64,000 nt of DNA from Hyphomicrobiales bacterium (GTDB lineage: Bacteria; Pseudomonadota; Alphaproteobacteria; Rhizobiales; Rhizobiaceae). The notes beneath the pieces are model-generated. The model was not told the origin of the DNA. It did no database searches and saw nothing but the letters and a program-made list of their open reading frames with translations. The stretch spans positions 1 through 64,000 of the forward strand of contig UCKS01000022.1 in the NCBI GenBank assembly GCA_900473045.1. The letters are read 5' to 3'. Position 1 is the stretch's first letter, and the number at the start of each line of letters is the position of its first letter. Shown piece after piece: positions 25,380-34,011 of the stretch. A program made the translations under genes and the position numbers.

Positions 25380-25661
25380 TCACAACTCGCCGCGTTCCAA
25401 CTGATTGAGATAGATGAATTCCGGCGCCTTGACGCCCGCTTGGGCGCGAATTTCGATCAACCGCTCCGACTCGAAGAACGCTCTTGCCGCATCAAGCGAG
25501 CGCCATAGCGAATAGTGGACGATCCGGTTGGGATCAGTGTCGTATTTCAAGACCTGATAGGCGATTTCTCCGGCGTCGCGGCGAATGCCGGCGACAGCGT
25601 CGAAGATTGCTTTCCAGGCGGGATAATCGGCGACTTCGTGAATGATCAGAACATAGGGCAT
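25380..25661 (-). CDS. Antibiotic biosynthesis monooxygenase-like small protein
   Basis: This 93-residue protein has the dimeric ferredoxin-like fold of the ABM / cyclase families, with MPYVLIIHEVADYPAWKAIFD, the central IVHYSLWRSLDAARAFFES and a C-terminal strand. Such proteins range from quinol monooxygenases to proteins with no enzymatic activity. Upstream of the ATG is TCAAGAGAAAACC, a plausible ribosome site. It is followed by a terminator and preceded by an alpha/beta hydrolase gene on the same strand 40 bases away, so the two may form one transcript controlled by the divergent TetR regulator. Confidence 0.75.
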   Translation of the reverse strand: MPYVLIIHEVADYPAWKAIFDAVAGIRRDAGEIAYQVLKYDTDPNRIVHYSLWRSLDAARAFFESERLIEIRAQAGVKAPEFIYLNQLERGEL

Positions 25662-25701
25662 GGTTTTCTCTTGAAGAGTTTGAGGGGCTGGATGTGCCGC
25701 G

Positions 25702-26670
25702 TCACATCATGCCTTTGGTGGGAATGTAGCAGCGGCCGGTAAAGGGGGCGTCCTTGTTTATGTAAACCTTGTTCCCGAACGGTCTTCCGGGCCAAGGGTT
25801 GATACCGTCGCGCAGCCAGAGCAGGCTATCCAGCCAGAAACCGGCGGCATGGCGTGTGTGGAAGAGGCTGAAATGGCCGATGCGGTCGAGCCTCAGATCG
25901 GCGGGTGATAGTGCGACTTCGACCGGCTTGGCGTTTTCGTAATATTGCAGTGCCCGGCGAATGGCTTGCGGGGTTCCAATATCGTCATCCGTGACGCCAA
26001 TCGCCAGAATGTTGGCTGTGACAGCGGCGAAGCGCTGCACGATATCGGCCCGATCCTTGCCGGGATGGCTGAATTCCATGCGGGCACGGCGAAAACTCCA
26101 GTCTCTGGCCACTCCTGCCGGTAGGTCTTCCAGCCAGCCGAGGGCTTTGCCGGGAAAATATCCGCACGCTGCCGTCAGGACCGGCATCACAACATGCCAT
26201 TTCAAAAACAGGCGTAGCCGCCGGGTGCGGGCATAGTCACGCCAGTAGGCATATTGGGCGCCGACGGTGAGCATGCGGTCGATCAACAGCGCATTATAGG
26301 CAAAGCCGGGCAGGAAGCCGCCGATGCTATGGCCGACGACTAGCTTCGGGCTATCCGGAAAATGGCTGTGGAGGAAGCCGAGGGCCGCAGCAAAATCTCC
26401 TTCGCCCCAGTCGGCCCAGCGAACCTTATAGCCGCGCAATATTGCGGGCCGGGACTGGCCGATGCCGCGATAATCATAGGTCAGCACCGTAAAACCGTGT
26501 TCGGCCAGAAACCGCGCATAGGGATGATAGTAACGCGCCAAAACGCCGGTTGCCGGGTTGATGACGACGCTGCCGCAACCGCTGTTGCCTTTGCGCGCCC
26601 AGAGATGGCCGCCAAGCCGAACGCCGTCTTGGCAGACAATTTCGATCGGTCTTGCCTCCAGCTCCAGCAT
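25702..26670 (-). CDS. Alpha/beta hydrolase
   Basis: This 322-residue alpha/beta hydrolase has the nucleophile elbow VVGHSIGGFLPG and the oxyanion-side segments VVINPATGVLARYYHPYARF and VLTYDYRGIGQSRP. A late histidine in RLDRIGHFSLFH is a good candidate for the triad. The fold fits esterases or lipases of lipophilic substrates. There is no signal peptide. It is divergent from a TetR-family regulator, with 83 bases between starts that contain a candidate operator, so substrate-induced expression is likely. The substrate is unknown. Confidence 0.82.
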   Translation of the reverse strand: MLELEARPIEIVCQDGVRLGGHLWARKGNSGCGSVVINPATGVLARYYHPYARFLAEHGFTVLTYDYRGIGQSRPAILRGYKVRWADWGEGDFAAALGFLHSHFPDSPKLVVGHSIGGFLPGFAYNALLIDRMLTVGAQYAYWRDYARTRRLRLFLKWHVVMPVLTAACGYFPGKALGWLEDLPAGVARDWSFRRARMEFSHPGKDRADIVQRFAAVTANILAIGVTDDDIGTPQAIRRALQYYENAKPVEVALSPADLRLDRIGHFSLFHTRHAAGFWLDSLLWLRDGINPWPGRPFGNKVYINKDAPFTGRCYIPTKGMM

Positions 26671-26723
26671 GCTCTTTCTCCGGCGGTTTTGGTGGGGATG
26701 AGCGTAGGCCAGGCCGTTGCTTG

Positions 26724-26747
26724 TGTATATTCACTGGTCGGTATACA
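26724..26747. promoter_or_regulatory. Candidate TetR operator
   Basis: The half-sites TGTATA (26724-26729) and TATACA (26742-26747) flank 12 bases containing ACTGGTCGGT, a core often seen in TetR-family operators. It lies directly before the TetR start and within the divergent promoter region of the hydrolase. No binding data; inference from position and symmetry. Confidence 0.5.
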
Positions 26748-26753
26748 TAAGGT

Positions 26754-27338
26754 ATGGCAACACCCGCTCCTTCCACCCGCGATCGCATTGTTTCTGCTGC
26801 CTCAAAGCTGTTCTACAGCGAGGGCATCCGTGCCGTCAGCGTCGATGCCGTCGCAGAAAAGGCGGGCATCACCAAGCGCACGCTCTACTACCATTTCGAC
26901 AGCAAGGACGATCTGATCGCCGCCTATCTCGACATGCGCGATCAGCCCAACCTTGTCTTGTTCAAGCGATGGTTTGCGGAAACCGAAGGCGATATCGCCG
27001 ACAAGGTGCGAGGCGTGTTTTTCAACCTGGCATTATCGGCCCGGCATCCGCGCTGGAAGGGCTGTGGCTTTCTGAGGACCTCGGCCGAGCTTGCCAATAT
27101 GCCCGGCCATCCGGCAATGAAGATCGGTGCTGCCCACAAGCGGCGGGTCGAGGACTGGTTCAACAGCGTCTTCGAAGAGGCGAAACTCGGGGCTCACTCT
27201 CGGATGCTGGCCCGGCAGACGATCCTGCTGCTTGATGGTTCCTTCGCCGTCGTCCTCTTGCACCGCGACCCGTCCTATATGGAAACGGCGGGGGAGGCCG
27301 CGCATGCGCTGATCCGCGCGGGTGCCATGCACCCTTAA
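26754..27338 (+). CDS. TetR/AcrR-family repressor
   Basis: This 194-residue regulator has a TetR helix-turn-helix in the first 50 residues (RDRIVSAASKLFYSEGIRAV, then AGITKRTLYYHFDSKDDLIA). The C-terminal domain includes GCGFLRTSAELANMPGHPA, as in repressors of quinone, aldehyde or aromatic stress genes. It is divergent from the alpha/beta hydrolase and probably represses that gene and itself through the intervening palindrome. It converges with xdhC, leaving 3 bases between stops. Confidence 0.88.
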   Translation: MATPAPSTRDRIVSAASKLFYSEGIRAVSVDAVAEKAGITKRTLYYHFDSKDDLIAAYLDMRDQPNLVLFKRWFAETEGDIADKVRGVFFNLALSARHPRWKGCGFLRTSAELANMPGHPAMKIGAAHKRRVEDWFNSVFEEAKLGAHSRMLARQTILLLDGSFAVVLLHRDPSYMETAGEAAHALIRAGAMHP

Positions 27339-27341
27339 ACA

Positions 27342-28148
27342 TTACTGCGTGTTGAGCGCGACAAGAATCTCGGCCGAGGTCATGGCAGCAATCACCGCCG
27401 GGCGCTTGTCGCTGACCGTCTTGCCGCCGATCGGCAAAACTAGCCTGCCGATCGCATCGTCGCCCAGGCCTTCTTTTTTCGCCCAGCTTGCAAAGGTTGC
27501 GCGCTTGGTCTTTGAGCCAATCATGCCGATATAGGCCAGATCGTTGCGGGCAAGCGCTTGCCTGGCAATCAGGAAATCCAGCCCATGGTCATGCGTCAAG
27601 ATAACGACGGCCGAGCCGGGTGCGATATCCTTGACGACCGCCTCCGGCATGGCGACCAGCCGGTGGCTGGCACCGGCCGACATCAGGTCGAGTTCGCTCT
27701 TTCGCGTTTCCACCGCATAGGTTTTCAACGGCAAGAGCAAAAGCGCATCGGCCAGCGCCCGGCCGACATGGCCGGCGCCGAACAGCCAGACTTCCGGCAG
27801 GGCTTTCAGCCGGTCCTTGAGCTTCAGATCGAGTGCCGCGCGCGTCGCATCATCGCCGATGCGGAATGTCAGGACCATGCGGCCGCCGCAGCATTGGCCG
27901 ATATCGGGGCCGAGCGGAATATCCATCTCGAACTCGTCGCTGACACCGGCCAGAAGCGCGCGGGCATGGTCGATCGCCATATGTTCCATCTGACCGCCGC
28001 CGATCGTGCCATGCGTATCTGTCGGCGACACCAACATGAAGGCACCTGTCTCGCGTGGCGTCGATCCGAAGGTCTTTCTGATCTCGACGATGACCAGTTT
28101 GTATTCGCGTTCAAGGAACGCTTCGAGGCTGTCGACTGCAAAGTTCAT
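27342..28148 (-). CDS. xdhC: Xanthine dehydrogenase accessory protein XdhC
   Basis: This 268-residue protein binds molybdenum cofactor and inserts its sulfurated form into xanthine dehydrogenase. Family marks are EIRKTFGSTPRETGAFMLVS, TIGGGQMEHMAI, GQCCGGRMVL and the Rossmann-like WLFGAGHVGRALAD, with HDHGLDFLIA later. The ATG at 28148 encodes MNFAVDSLEAF and lies 11 bases after the xdhB stop, so it ends the xdhABC operon. A longer frame upstream overlaps xdhB and is not used. Confidence 0.9.
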   Translation of the reverse strand: MNFAVDSLEAFLEREYKLVIVEIRKTFGSTPRETGAFMLVSPTDTHGTIGGGQMEHMAIDHARALLAGVSDEFEMDIPLGPDIGQCCGGRMVLTFRIGDDATRAALDLKLKDRLKALPEVWLFGAGHVGRALADALLLLPLKTYAVETRKSELDLMSAGASHRLVAMPEAVVKDIAPGSAVVILTHDHGLDFLIARQALARNDLAYIGMIGSKTKRATFASWAKKEGLGDDAIGRLVLPIGGKTVSDKRPAVIAAMTSAEILVALNTQ

Positions 28149-28159
28149 TTCAATGGCTC

Positions 28160-30502
28160 TTATGCTTTTCCCGTCCGCAGGCGCTCGACGGCCATCAGGA
28201 CACGTTCGGGCGTTGCTGGGGCGTCCAGCCGAGGGCATTCGCGATAATCGGCGACGCTGGCAACGGCCATCGACAGGGCCTCCAGCACCGAGATCGGTAG
28301 CATGAAGGGGGGTTCGCCGACCGCCTTGGAGCGGCCGATGGTCATTTCGGCATTCTCGGCCCATTCCGCCAGCTTGACGTTGAAGATCTTTGGCCGGTCG
28401 GAGGCGAGCGGGATCTTGTAGGTCGATGGCGCATGGGTGCGCAGCCGCCCCTTGGCGTCCCACCACAGTTCCTCCGTCGTCAGCCAGCCCATGCCCTGCA
28501 CGAAGGCGCCTTCGACCTGGCCGATATCGATCGCTGGATTGAGCGACTTGCCAACATCGTGCAGCACATCGACCCGGTCGACCATATATTCGCCAGTCAG
28601 CGTATCGATGGAGACCTCGGAGACGGAGGCGCCATAGGCGAAATAGTAGAACGGCGTGCCACGGCCGGTATTGCGGTCCCAATGGATTTTCGGGGTCTTG
28701 TAGAACCCGGCCGCCGACAGTTGCACGCGGGCGAAATAGGCCTGCTTGATGAAATCGGGGAAGGGCACCAGCTCGTCGCCGATCTTCACATGGTTCGGCA
28801 CGAAAGTGATGTTCCCAGCATCGGTCTGCCAGCGCTCGGCGGCGAACTCAACGAGCCGTTCCTTGATCTGCCGGGCTGCATCATGAGCCGCCATGCCATT
28901 GAGATCGGAGCCGGAGGAGGCGGCGGTGGCCGAGGTGTTCGGCACCTTGCCGGTGGTGGTCGCGGTGATCTTGACGTTGGTGATATCGACCTGAAAACTG
29001 TCGGCCAGAACCTGCGCCACCTTGGTATAGAGCCCCTGGCCCATCTCGGTGCCGCCATGGTTCAGGTGGATCGAGCCATCCTGATAGACATGCACCAGCG
29101 CACCCGCCTGGTTGAAGGCGGTCATGGTGAACGAGATGCCGAATTTCACCGGCGTCAGCGCAATACCCTTGCGGATGATGCGGCTGGTCGTGTTGAACTC
29201 GACGACCGCCTTGCGCCGCGCCTGATAGTCCGCGCTTTCTTCCAACTCTGCGACAATGCGCTGGATGATGTTGTCCTCGACCTGCTGGTGATAGGGCGTC
29301 AGATCGCGGCCGGAGCCTTTCTCGCCATAGAAATTCAGCTTGCGGATCTCGAGCGGGTCCTTGCCCAGCGTATAGGCGATTTCCTCGATGATACGCTCAC
29401 CACCGACCATGCCCTGCGGTCCGCCGAAGCCGCGATAGGCGGTGTTGGAGACGGTGTGCGTCTTCAAGGGCTGTGAGGTCAGTTTCACATGCGGGTAGAA
29501 ATAGGAGCTGTCGGCATGGAAAAGGGCGCGGTCGGTGACCGGGCCGGAGAGGTCGGAAGAATAGCCGCAACGCGCTGCATAATTGGCCTTCACCGCATGG
29601 ATGCGGCCGTCGTCGTCGAACCCGACATCGTAATCGACAAGGAAGTCGTGGCGCTTGCCGGTTGCGGTCATGTCCTCGTCGCGGTCGGGCCGGAACTTGA
29701 CGGCGCGCTTGAGTTTCTTTGCGGCAACAGCGGCGAGGGCCGCAAACTGGTTGCCCTGCGTCTCCTTGCCGCCGAAACCACCGCCCATACGGCGGACCTG
29801 GACCGTCACCGCATTGGAGGGAACGCCGAGCACGTGGCCGACCATGTGCTGCACTTCGCTCGGATGCTGGGTGGAGGACCAGACGGTGATGTCGTCGTCT
29901 TCACCCGGAATGGCCATGGCGATATGGCTTTCGAGGTAAAAATGCTCCTGTCCGCCAATCCGCATCCGGCCGGTGAGGCGGCGCGGGGACAGCTCCAGTT
30001 CGGCCTCGGCATCGCCGCGCGATAGTGTCAGCGGCTTGGTGACGACCTCGGCGCCGTTTTCCAGTGCGTCGAGAATATCGGTGTGGTGCGGCAGGTCGCG
30101 ATAGGTGATTTTCGCCTTGCGGGCGGCGCGGCGGGCAATGTCACGGGTTTCGGCAATCACGGCAAATGCCGGTTGGCCGTGGAACTGCACCAGGCCGTCG
30201 GCCAGCACCGGCTCGTCGTCGAGATGGCTGGGGCTGATATCGTTGGAATGCGGCATGTCCTTGGCCGTCAGTACGCAGATGACGCCGTGCGTGGCTTCGA
30301 CATCGGACAGGTCCATGGCGACGATCTGCGCATGGGCGCGGTCGGTCATGCCCAGCGCGCCGTGCAGCGTTCCCGCCGGTTCCGGGATGTCGTCGATGTA
30401 GTCGGCCGTGCCCGACACATGCTTGTGGGCGCTGTCGTGGCGCAGGTTCGAATGCATGGAGCCGGCAATGGTCTTGCGCTCCTCGAAGGTGGAGTTGTCC
30501 AT
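28160..30502 (-). CDS. xdhB: Xanthine dehydrogenase, molybdopterin-binding subunit
   Basis: This 780-residue subunit carries the molybdenum site that oxidises hypoxanthine and xanthine to urate. Visible motifs are the N-terminal HVSGTADYIDDIPEPAGTLH, the Moco loop RMGGGFGGKETQ, TAYRGFGGPQGM, the SATAASSGSDLNG segment and the catalytic glutamate in KAVGEPPFM. Length matches XdhB of Rhodobacter type. It follows xdhA after a 169-base gap filled by a RIME-like repeat, which is unusual inside an operon, and precedes xdhC. Confidence 0.94.
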   Translation of the reverse strand: MDNSTFEERKTIAGSMHSNLRHDSAHKHVSGTADYIDDIPEPAGTLHGALGMTDRAHAQIVAMDLSDVEATHGVICVLTAKDMPHSNDISPSHLDDEPVLADGLVQFHGQPAFAVIAETRDIARRAARKAKITYRDLPHHTDILDALENGAEVVTKPLTLSRGDAEAELELSPRRLTGRMRIGGQEHFYLESHIAMAIPGEDDDITVWSSTQHPSEVQHMVGHVLGVPSNAVTVQVRRMGGGFGGKETQGNQFAALAAVAAKKLKRAVKFRPDRDEDMTATGKRHDFLVDYDVGFDDDGRIHAVKANYAARCGYSSDLSGPVTDRALFHADSSYFYPHVKLTSQPLKTHTVSNTAYRGFGGPQGMVGGERIIEEIAYTLGKDPLEIRKLNFYGEKGSGRDLTPYHQQVEDNIIQRIVAELEESADYQARRKAVVEFNTTSRIIRKGIALTPVKFGISFTMTAFNQAGALVHVYQDGSIHLNHGGTEMGQGLYTKVAQVLADSFQVDITNVKITATTTGKVPNTSATAASSGSDLNGMAAHDAARQIKERLVEFAAERWQTDAGNITFVPNHVKIGDELVPFPDFIKQAYFARVQLSAAGFYKTPKIHWDRNTGRGTPFYYFAYGASVSEVSIDTLTGEYMVDRVDVLHDVGKSLNPAIDIGQVEGAFVQGMGWLTTEELWWDAKGRLRTHAPSTYKIPLASDRPKIFNVKLAEWAENAEMTIGRSKAVGEPPFMLPISVLEALSMAVASVADYRECPRLDAPATPERVLMAVERLRTGKA

Positions 30503-30521
30503 CAGCAGGGTCCTTCGCTTC

Positions 30522-30657
30522 TTTCTCTTCTCCCCAGCGGGGAGAAGGTGGCCCGAAGGGCCGGATGAGGGGGAGCCACGCCAACTGGAGTTTGCGGCAA
30601 GACCCCCTCATCGCCTCGTTTCACTCGGCACTTCTCCCCGCTGGGGAGAAGAGGAAA
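30522..30657. repeat. RIME-like palindromic intergenic repeat
   Basis: Two copies of a near-identical 21-base palindrome (CTTCTCCCC, three variable bases, GGGGAGAAG) lie at 30527-30547 and 30631-30651. Between them are a GGCCC-GAA-GGGCC type hairpin (30550-30562) and a second inverted pair, GATGAGGGGG (30564-30573) with CCCCCTCATC (30603-30612). This arrangement matches the Rhizobium-type intergenic mosaic elements found in many copies in rhizobial genomes. It fills most of the gap between xdhA and xdhB and could fold into stable RNA. Confidence 0.7.
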
Positions 30658-30671
30658 GCTGCCCCCGTCGC

Positions 30672-32147
30672 TCATGCCGTCACCTCGAAGCGGACGAGTT
30701 CCGCCTTTTGTCCCGATGTCTCCAGGAAAAACCGCAACAGCAAATTCTTCGCCGTCAAAATCCGGTATTCGGCCGTGGCACGCCAGTCGGTTAGCGGTTG
30801 ATAATCCATATCGAACGCAGTCTGCGCCGCCTTGACGGTTTCCTCGGTCCAGGGTTTGCCTGACAGCGCCGCTTCGACATTGGACGCTCGCTTCGGCGTT
30901 CCGGCCATGCCGCCAAAGGCGATCCGAGCTGACCTCACGGTGTTGTCGCTATCGAGCGCAATCCGGAAGGCGCCGCAGAGTGCGGAAATGTCCTCGTCGC
31001 GGCGCTTGGAAATCTTGTAAACGGCGAAATGATCGTCACTCGGCAGGTCTGGTACGAAAATGCTTTCAACGAATTCGCCGGGTTTGCGGTCCTGACGGCC
31101 GTATTCGATGAAATAGGCCTCGAGCGGCACGGTTCGCGCACCGGCTTTCGAGCGCAGATTGACGCTGGCGCCGAGCGCGATCAGCGGCGGTGGAGTATCG
31201 CCGATTGGCGAACCGTTGGCGACATTGCCGCCGATCGTGCCCATGTTGCGCACCTGCTCGCCGCCGAGACGGTCGAGCATGCGGCCGAAGGCGGGGTAGC
31301 GCGCGGAAATGGCTGAAAAAGCGGTGGAATAACTGACGCCGGCGCCGATCAGGATGCCGCCGTCCATCTCCCTGATAAACTGCAGGTCTTCCAGCCCGTT
31401 GATGAATATGACCGGGTTCAGCGCGCGCATCTGCTTGGTGACCCAGAGCCCGACATCGGTGGAGCCGGCAACGATGGTTGCCTGCGGATGATCGGCCAGC
31501 GCATCGGTAAGATCGGTCACCGTGCCGGGGATGATCAGGGAGGCGTCATCGCTGTCAATACGGATTGTCTGCGTCGAGCGGATTGCGCTCAGCTTGGCGA
31601 TGATATCGTCGCGGACCTTGACGATCGGGTCGAACACCGCGTCGGGCCTTGCCTGTGCCACGGCTTCGGCCGCCTTGACGATCGGCTCGTAGCCCGTGCA
31701 TCGACAGAGATTGCCTTGCAGGGCCTTTTCGATATCGGCGCGGCCGGGATTGTCCTTCGACAGCCAAAGGCCATAGAGCGACATGACGAAACCGGGGGTG
31801 CAGAAGCCACATTGCGAGCCATGATAATCGACCATCGCCTGCTGAACCGGGTGCAGCGTTCCGTCCTTTGCCGCCAGGTGCTCGACGGTGACGACATGGG
31901 TGGCGTTCAGCGAGCCGGTGAACCGGATGCAGGCATTGACGCTTTCATAGACAAGTTGCTCGCTCGAAAGCCGCCCGACGAGCACGGTGCAGGCGCCGCA
32001 GTCTCCTTCGGCGCAACCTTCTTTGGTGCCAGTCAGCCGCTTTTCGAGGCGCAGAAAATCCAGCAGCGTTGCGGTCGGGGACAAAGACGCCAGCGCAATC
32101 TCCCGATCGTTCAGGATGAAACGGATGCTGCCGGCGGACTGTGTCAT
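30672..32147 (-). CDS. xdhA: Xanthine dehydrogenase, iron-sulfur and FAD subunit
   Basis: This 491-residue subunit accepts electrons from the molybdenum site and reduces NAD+. The N-terminal part has a plant-type [2Fe-2S] cluster (EGCAEGDCGACTV) and the second cluster motifs QCGFCTPGF and LCRCTGYEPI. The FAD domain (from about 190) includes IVAGSTDVGLWVTK and GTIGGNVANGSPIGD. I set the start at ATG 32147 (MTQSAGSIRF), preceded by AGAAGAGA; an ATG six codons upstream is possible. It heads the xdhA-xdhB-xdhC operon. Confidence 0.94.
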   Translation of the reverse strand: MTQSAGSIRFILNDREIALASLSPTATLLDFLRLEKRLTGTKEGCAEGDCGACTVLVGRLSSEQLVYESVNACIRFTGSLNATHVVTVEHLAAKDGTLHPVQQAMVDYHGSQCGFCTPGFVMSLYGLWLSKDNPGRADIEKALQGNLCRCTGYEPIVKAAEAVAQARPDAVFDPIVKVRDDIIAKLSAIRSTQTIRIDSDDASLIIPGTVTDLTDALADHPQATIVAGSTDVGLWVTKQMRALNPVIFINGLEDLQFIREMDGGILIGAGVSYSTAFSAISARYPAFGRMLDRLGGEQVRNMGTIGGNVANGSPIGDTPPPLIALGASVNLRSKAGARTVPLEAYFIEYGRQDRKPGEFVESIFVPDLPSDDHFAVYKISKRRDEDISALCGAFRIALDSDNTVRSARIAFGGMAGTPKRASNVEAALSGKPWTEETVKAAQTAFDMDYQPLTDWRATAEYRILTAKNLLLRFFLETSGQKAELVRFEVTA

Positions 32148-32273
32148 GCTGTCTCTTCTTTTCATTTCGACTCTTGAAACTATGCCCAAAACCGGCACCG
32201 TGACAATTGTGTTTCTACCATCACCGTTCAGCTTTTTCGCCCGTTAAAACGGCTTGTCCGCTTGCGTTTTGTT

Positions 32274-32291
32274 TTCGTTTGACATTCGTTT
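32274..32291 (+). promoter_or_regulatory. Candidate glpK promoter with direct repeats
   Basis: TTCGTTT occurs twice with an 11-base period (32274-32280 and 32285-32291), one helical turn apart, and overlaps a TTGACA hexamer at 32279-32284. T-rich direct repeats of this kind are typical of DeoR/GlpR-family operators in Rhizobiales. The site lies 79-96 bases before the glpK start. The -10 element is unclear, and this assignment is tentative. Confidence 0.4.
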
Positions 32292-32369
32292 TTGTATCGT
32301 ATTGAAGTTTTTGAAATGGTTCGCGGTCTTGAGGAGAGTGCGGGCAGAAGAAAAGCTGGGAGGGGCAAG

Positions 32370-33860
32370 ATGACCGGATATGTTCTCGCAATCGATCAGG
32401 GCACGACATCGAGCCGCGCGATCGTCTTCGACAAGGACCAGAAAATTGCCGGGTCCGGGCAGAAGGAATTCCAGCAGCATTTTCCGAAATCCGGCTGGGT
32501 CGAGCACGACCCCGAAGAAATCTGGGACACCGTCGTCTGGGCGATCAAGGAAGCCATCAGCAAGGCCGGCATCAAGGCCACTGACCTCTCGGCGATCGGC
32601 ATCACCAACCAGCGCGAGACGGTCGTCGTCTGGGAGCGTGACAGCGGCAAGGTCATTCACAATGCCATCGTCTGGCAGGACCGGCGCACCGCTTCCTATT
32701 GCGACAAGCTGAAACGCCAGGGGCTGGAAAGGACCTTCACCAGGAAGACCGGCCTGCTGCTCGACCCCTATTTTTCCGGTACCAAGCTCTCCTGGATGCT
32801 GGCCAACGTCAAAGGTGCGCGGACGCGTGGGGCGAAGGGCGATCTGTGCTTCGGGACGGTCGATACGTTCCTGATCTGGCGGCTGACCGGCGGCAAATCC
32901 TTCGTCACCGATGCAACCAACGCCTCGCGCACGCTGATGTTCAATATCGCCACCAATGACTGGGATAGCGACCTGCTCGACATCCTGCGCGTTCCCGAGG
33001 CGATGCTGCCACAGGTTCTCGATTGCGCCGCCGATTTCGGCGTCACCGATGCGTCGGTGTTCGGCGCTGCGATCCCGATCCTTGGCGTTGCCGGCGACCA
33101 GCAGGCAGCCACCATCGGCCAGGCCTGCTTCCAGCCGGGCATGATGAAATCGACCTATGGCACCGGCTGCTTTGCGCTTTTGAACACCGGCAAGGATATC
33201 GTTCGCTCGAAGAACCGTCTCTTGACGACAATTGCCTACCGTCTTGACGGCGAAACCACCTATGCGCTGGAAGGCTCTATCTTTGTCGCCGGTGCGGCCG
33301 TGCAATGGCTTCGCGATGGGCTGAAAGTCATCAAGGCCGCCCCCGATACCGGCACGTTGGCTGAGAGCGCCAATCCATCGCAGGAGGTCTATCTCGTGCC
33401 GGCCTTTACCGGCCTTGGCGCGCCACACTGGGATCCTGATGCGCGCGGCGCCATCTTCGGCATGACGCGCAACACAGGCCCGGCAGAGTTTGCCCGCGCC
33501 GCCCTTGAGGCCGTCTGCTACCAGACGCGTGACCTCCTCGACGCCATGCACAAGGATTGGAAGAGCGACGGAAGGGAAACCGTGCTGCGCGTCGATGGCG
33601 GCATGGTTGCCTCCGACTGGACGATGCAGCGCCTGTCCGACCTGCTCGATGCGCCGGTCGACCGGCCCACAATTCTCGAAACCACCGCGCTCGGCGTCGC
33701 CTGGCTTGCCGGCAGCCGGGCTGGGGTCTGGCCAAACAAGCAGGAGTTTGCCAAATCCTGGTCGAGAGACCGGCGTTTCGAGCCGGTGATGGACGAGACG
33801 ACGCGGAAGACTAAGATCAAGGGCTGGAAGGATGCGGTCAGGCGGACGCTGAGCGCATGA
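32370..33860 (+). CDS. glpK: Glycerol kinase
   Basis: This 496-residue FGGY-family kinase phosphorylates glycerol to sn-glycerol 3-phosphate. It begins [20 protein letters not shown], with the phosphate-binding DQGTTSSRA, and has [23 protein letters not shown], the catalytic region [13 protein letters not shown] and [10 protein letters not shown]. The length is typical. GGGAGGGG gives a strong ribosome site 5 bases before the ATG. No glpD, glpF or regulator gene is adjacent. The upstream direct repeats suggest DeoR/GlpR-type control from elsewhere. Confidence 0.95.
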   Translation: MTGYVLAIDQGTTSSRAIVFDKDQKIAGSGQKEFQQHFPKSGWVEHDPEEIWDTVVWAIKEAISKAGIKATDLSAIGITNQRETVVVWERDSGKVIHNAIVWQDRRTASYCDKLKRQGLERTFTRKTGLLLDPYFSGTKLSWMLANVKGARTRGAKGDLCFGTVDTFLIWRLTGGKSFVTDATNASRTLMFNIATNDWDSDLLDILRVPEAMLPQVLDCAADFGVTDASVFGAAIPILGVAGDQQAATIGQACFQPGMMKSTYGTGCFALLNTGKDIVRSKNRLLTTIAYRLDGETTYALEGSIFVAGAAVQWLRDGLKVIKAAPDTGTLAESANPSQEVYLVPAFTGLGAPHWDPDARGAIFGMTRNTGPAEFARAALEAVCYQTRDLLDAMHKDWKSDGRETVLRVDGGMVASDWTMQRLSDLLDAPVDRPTILETTALGVAWLAGSRAGVWPNKQEFAKSWSRDRRFEPVMDETTRKTKIKGWKDAVRRTLSA

Positions 33861-34011
33861 TCCTACTACGCTGATACTTCGGGTAATCGTACCGCTGCTG
33901 GAAACACACCGTTTCCACATAGGGACTGTGTCATTGCCCGATGCGTGACTATTTGTGATGCCAAACAATAGCTTCGCCTCAAGTCGGGCGTATCAGACAG
34001 GCAGGAATCGC

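Noticed and set aside
32244..33968. A 574-codon open frame antisense to glpK.
   Set aside because: GlpK is unambiguous on the plus strand; the antisense frame has no recognisable domain.
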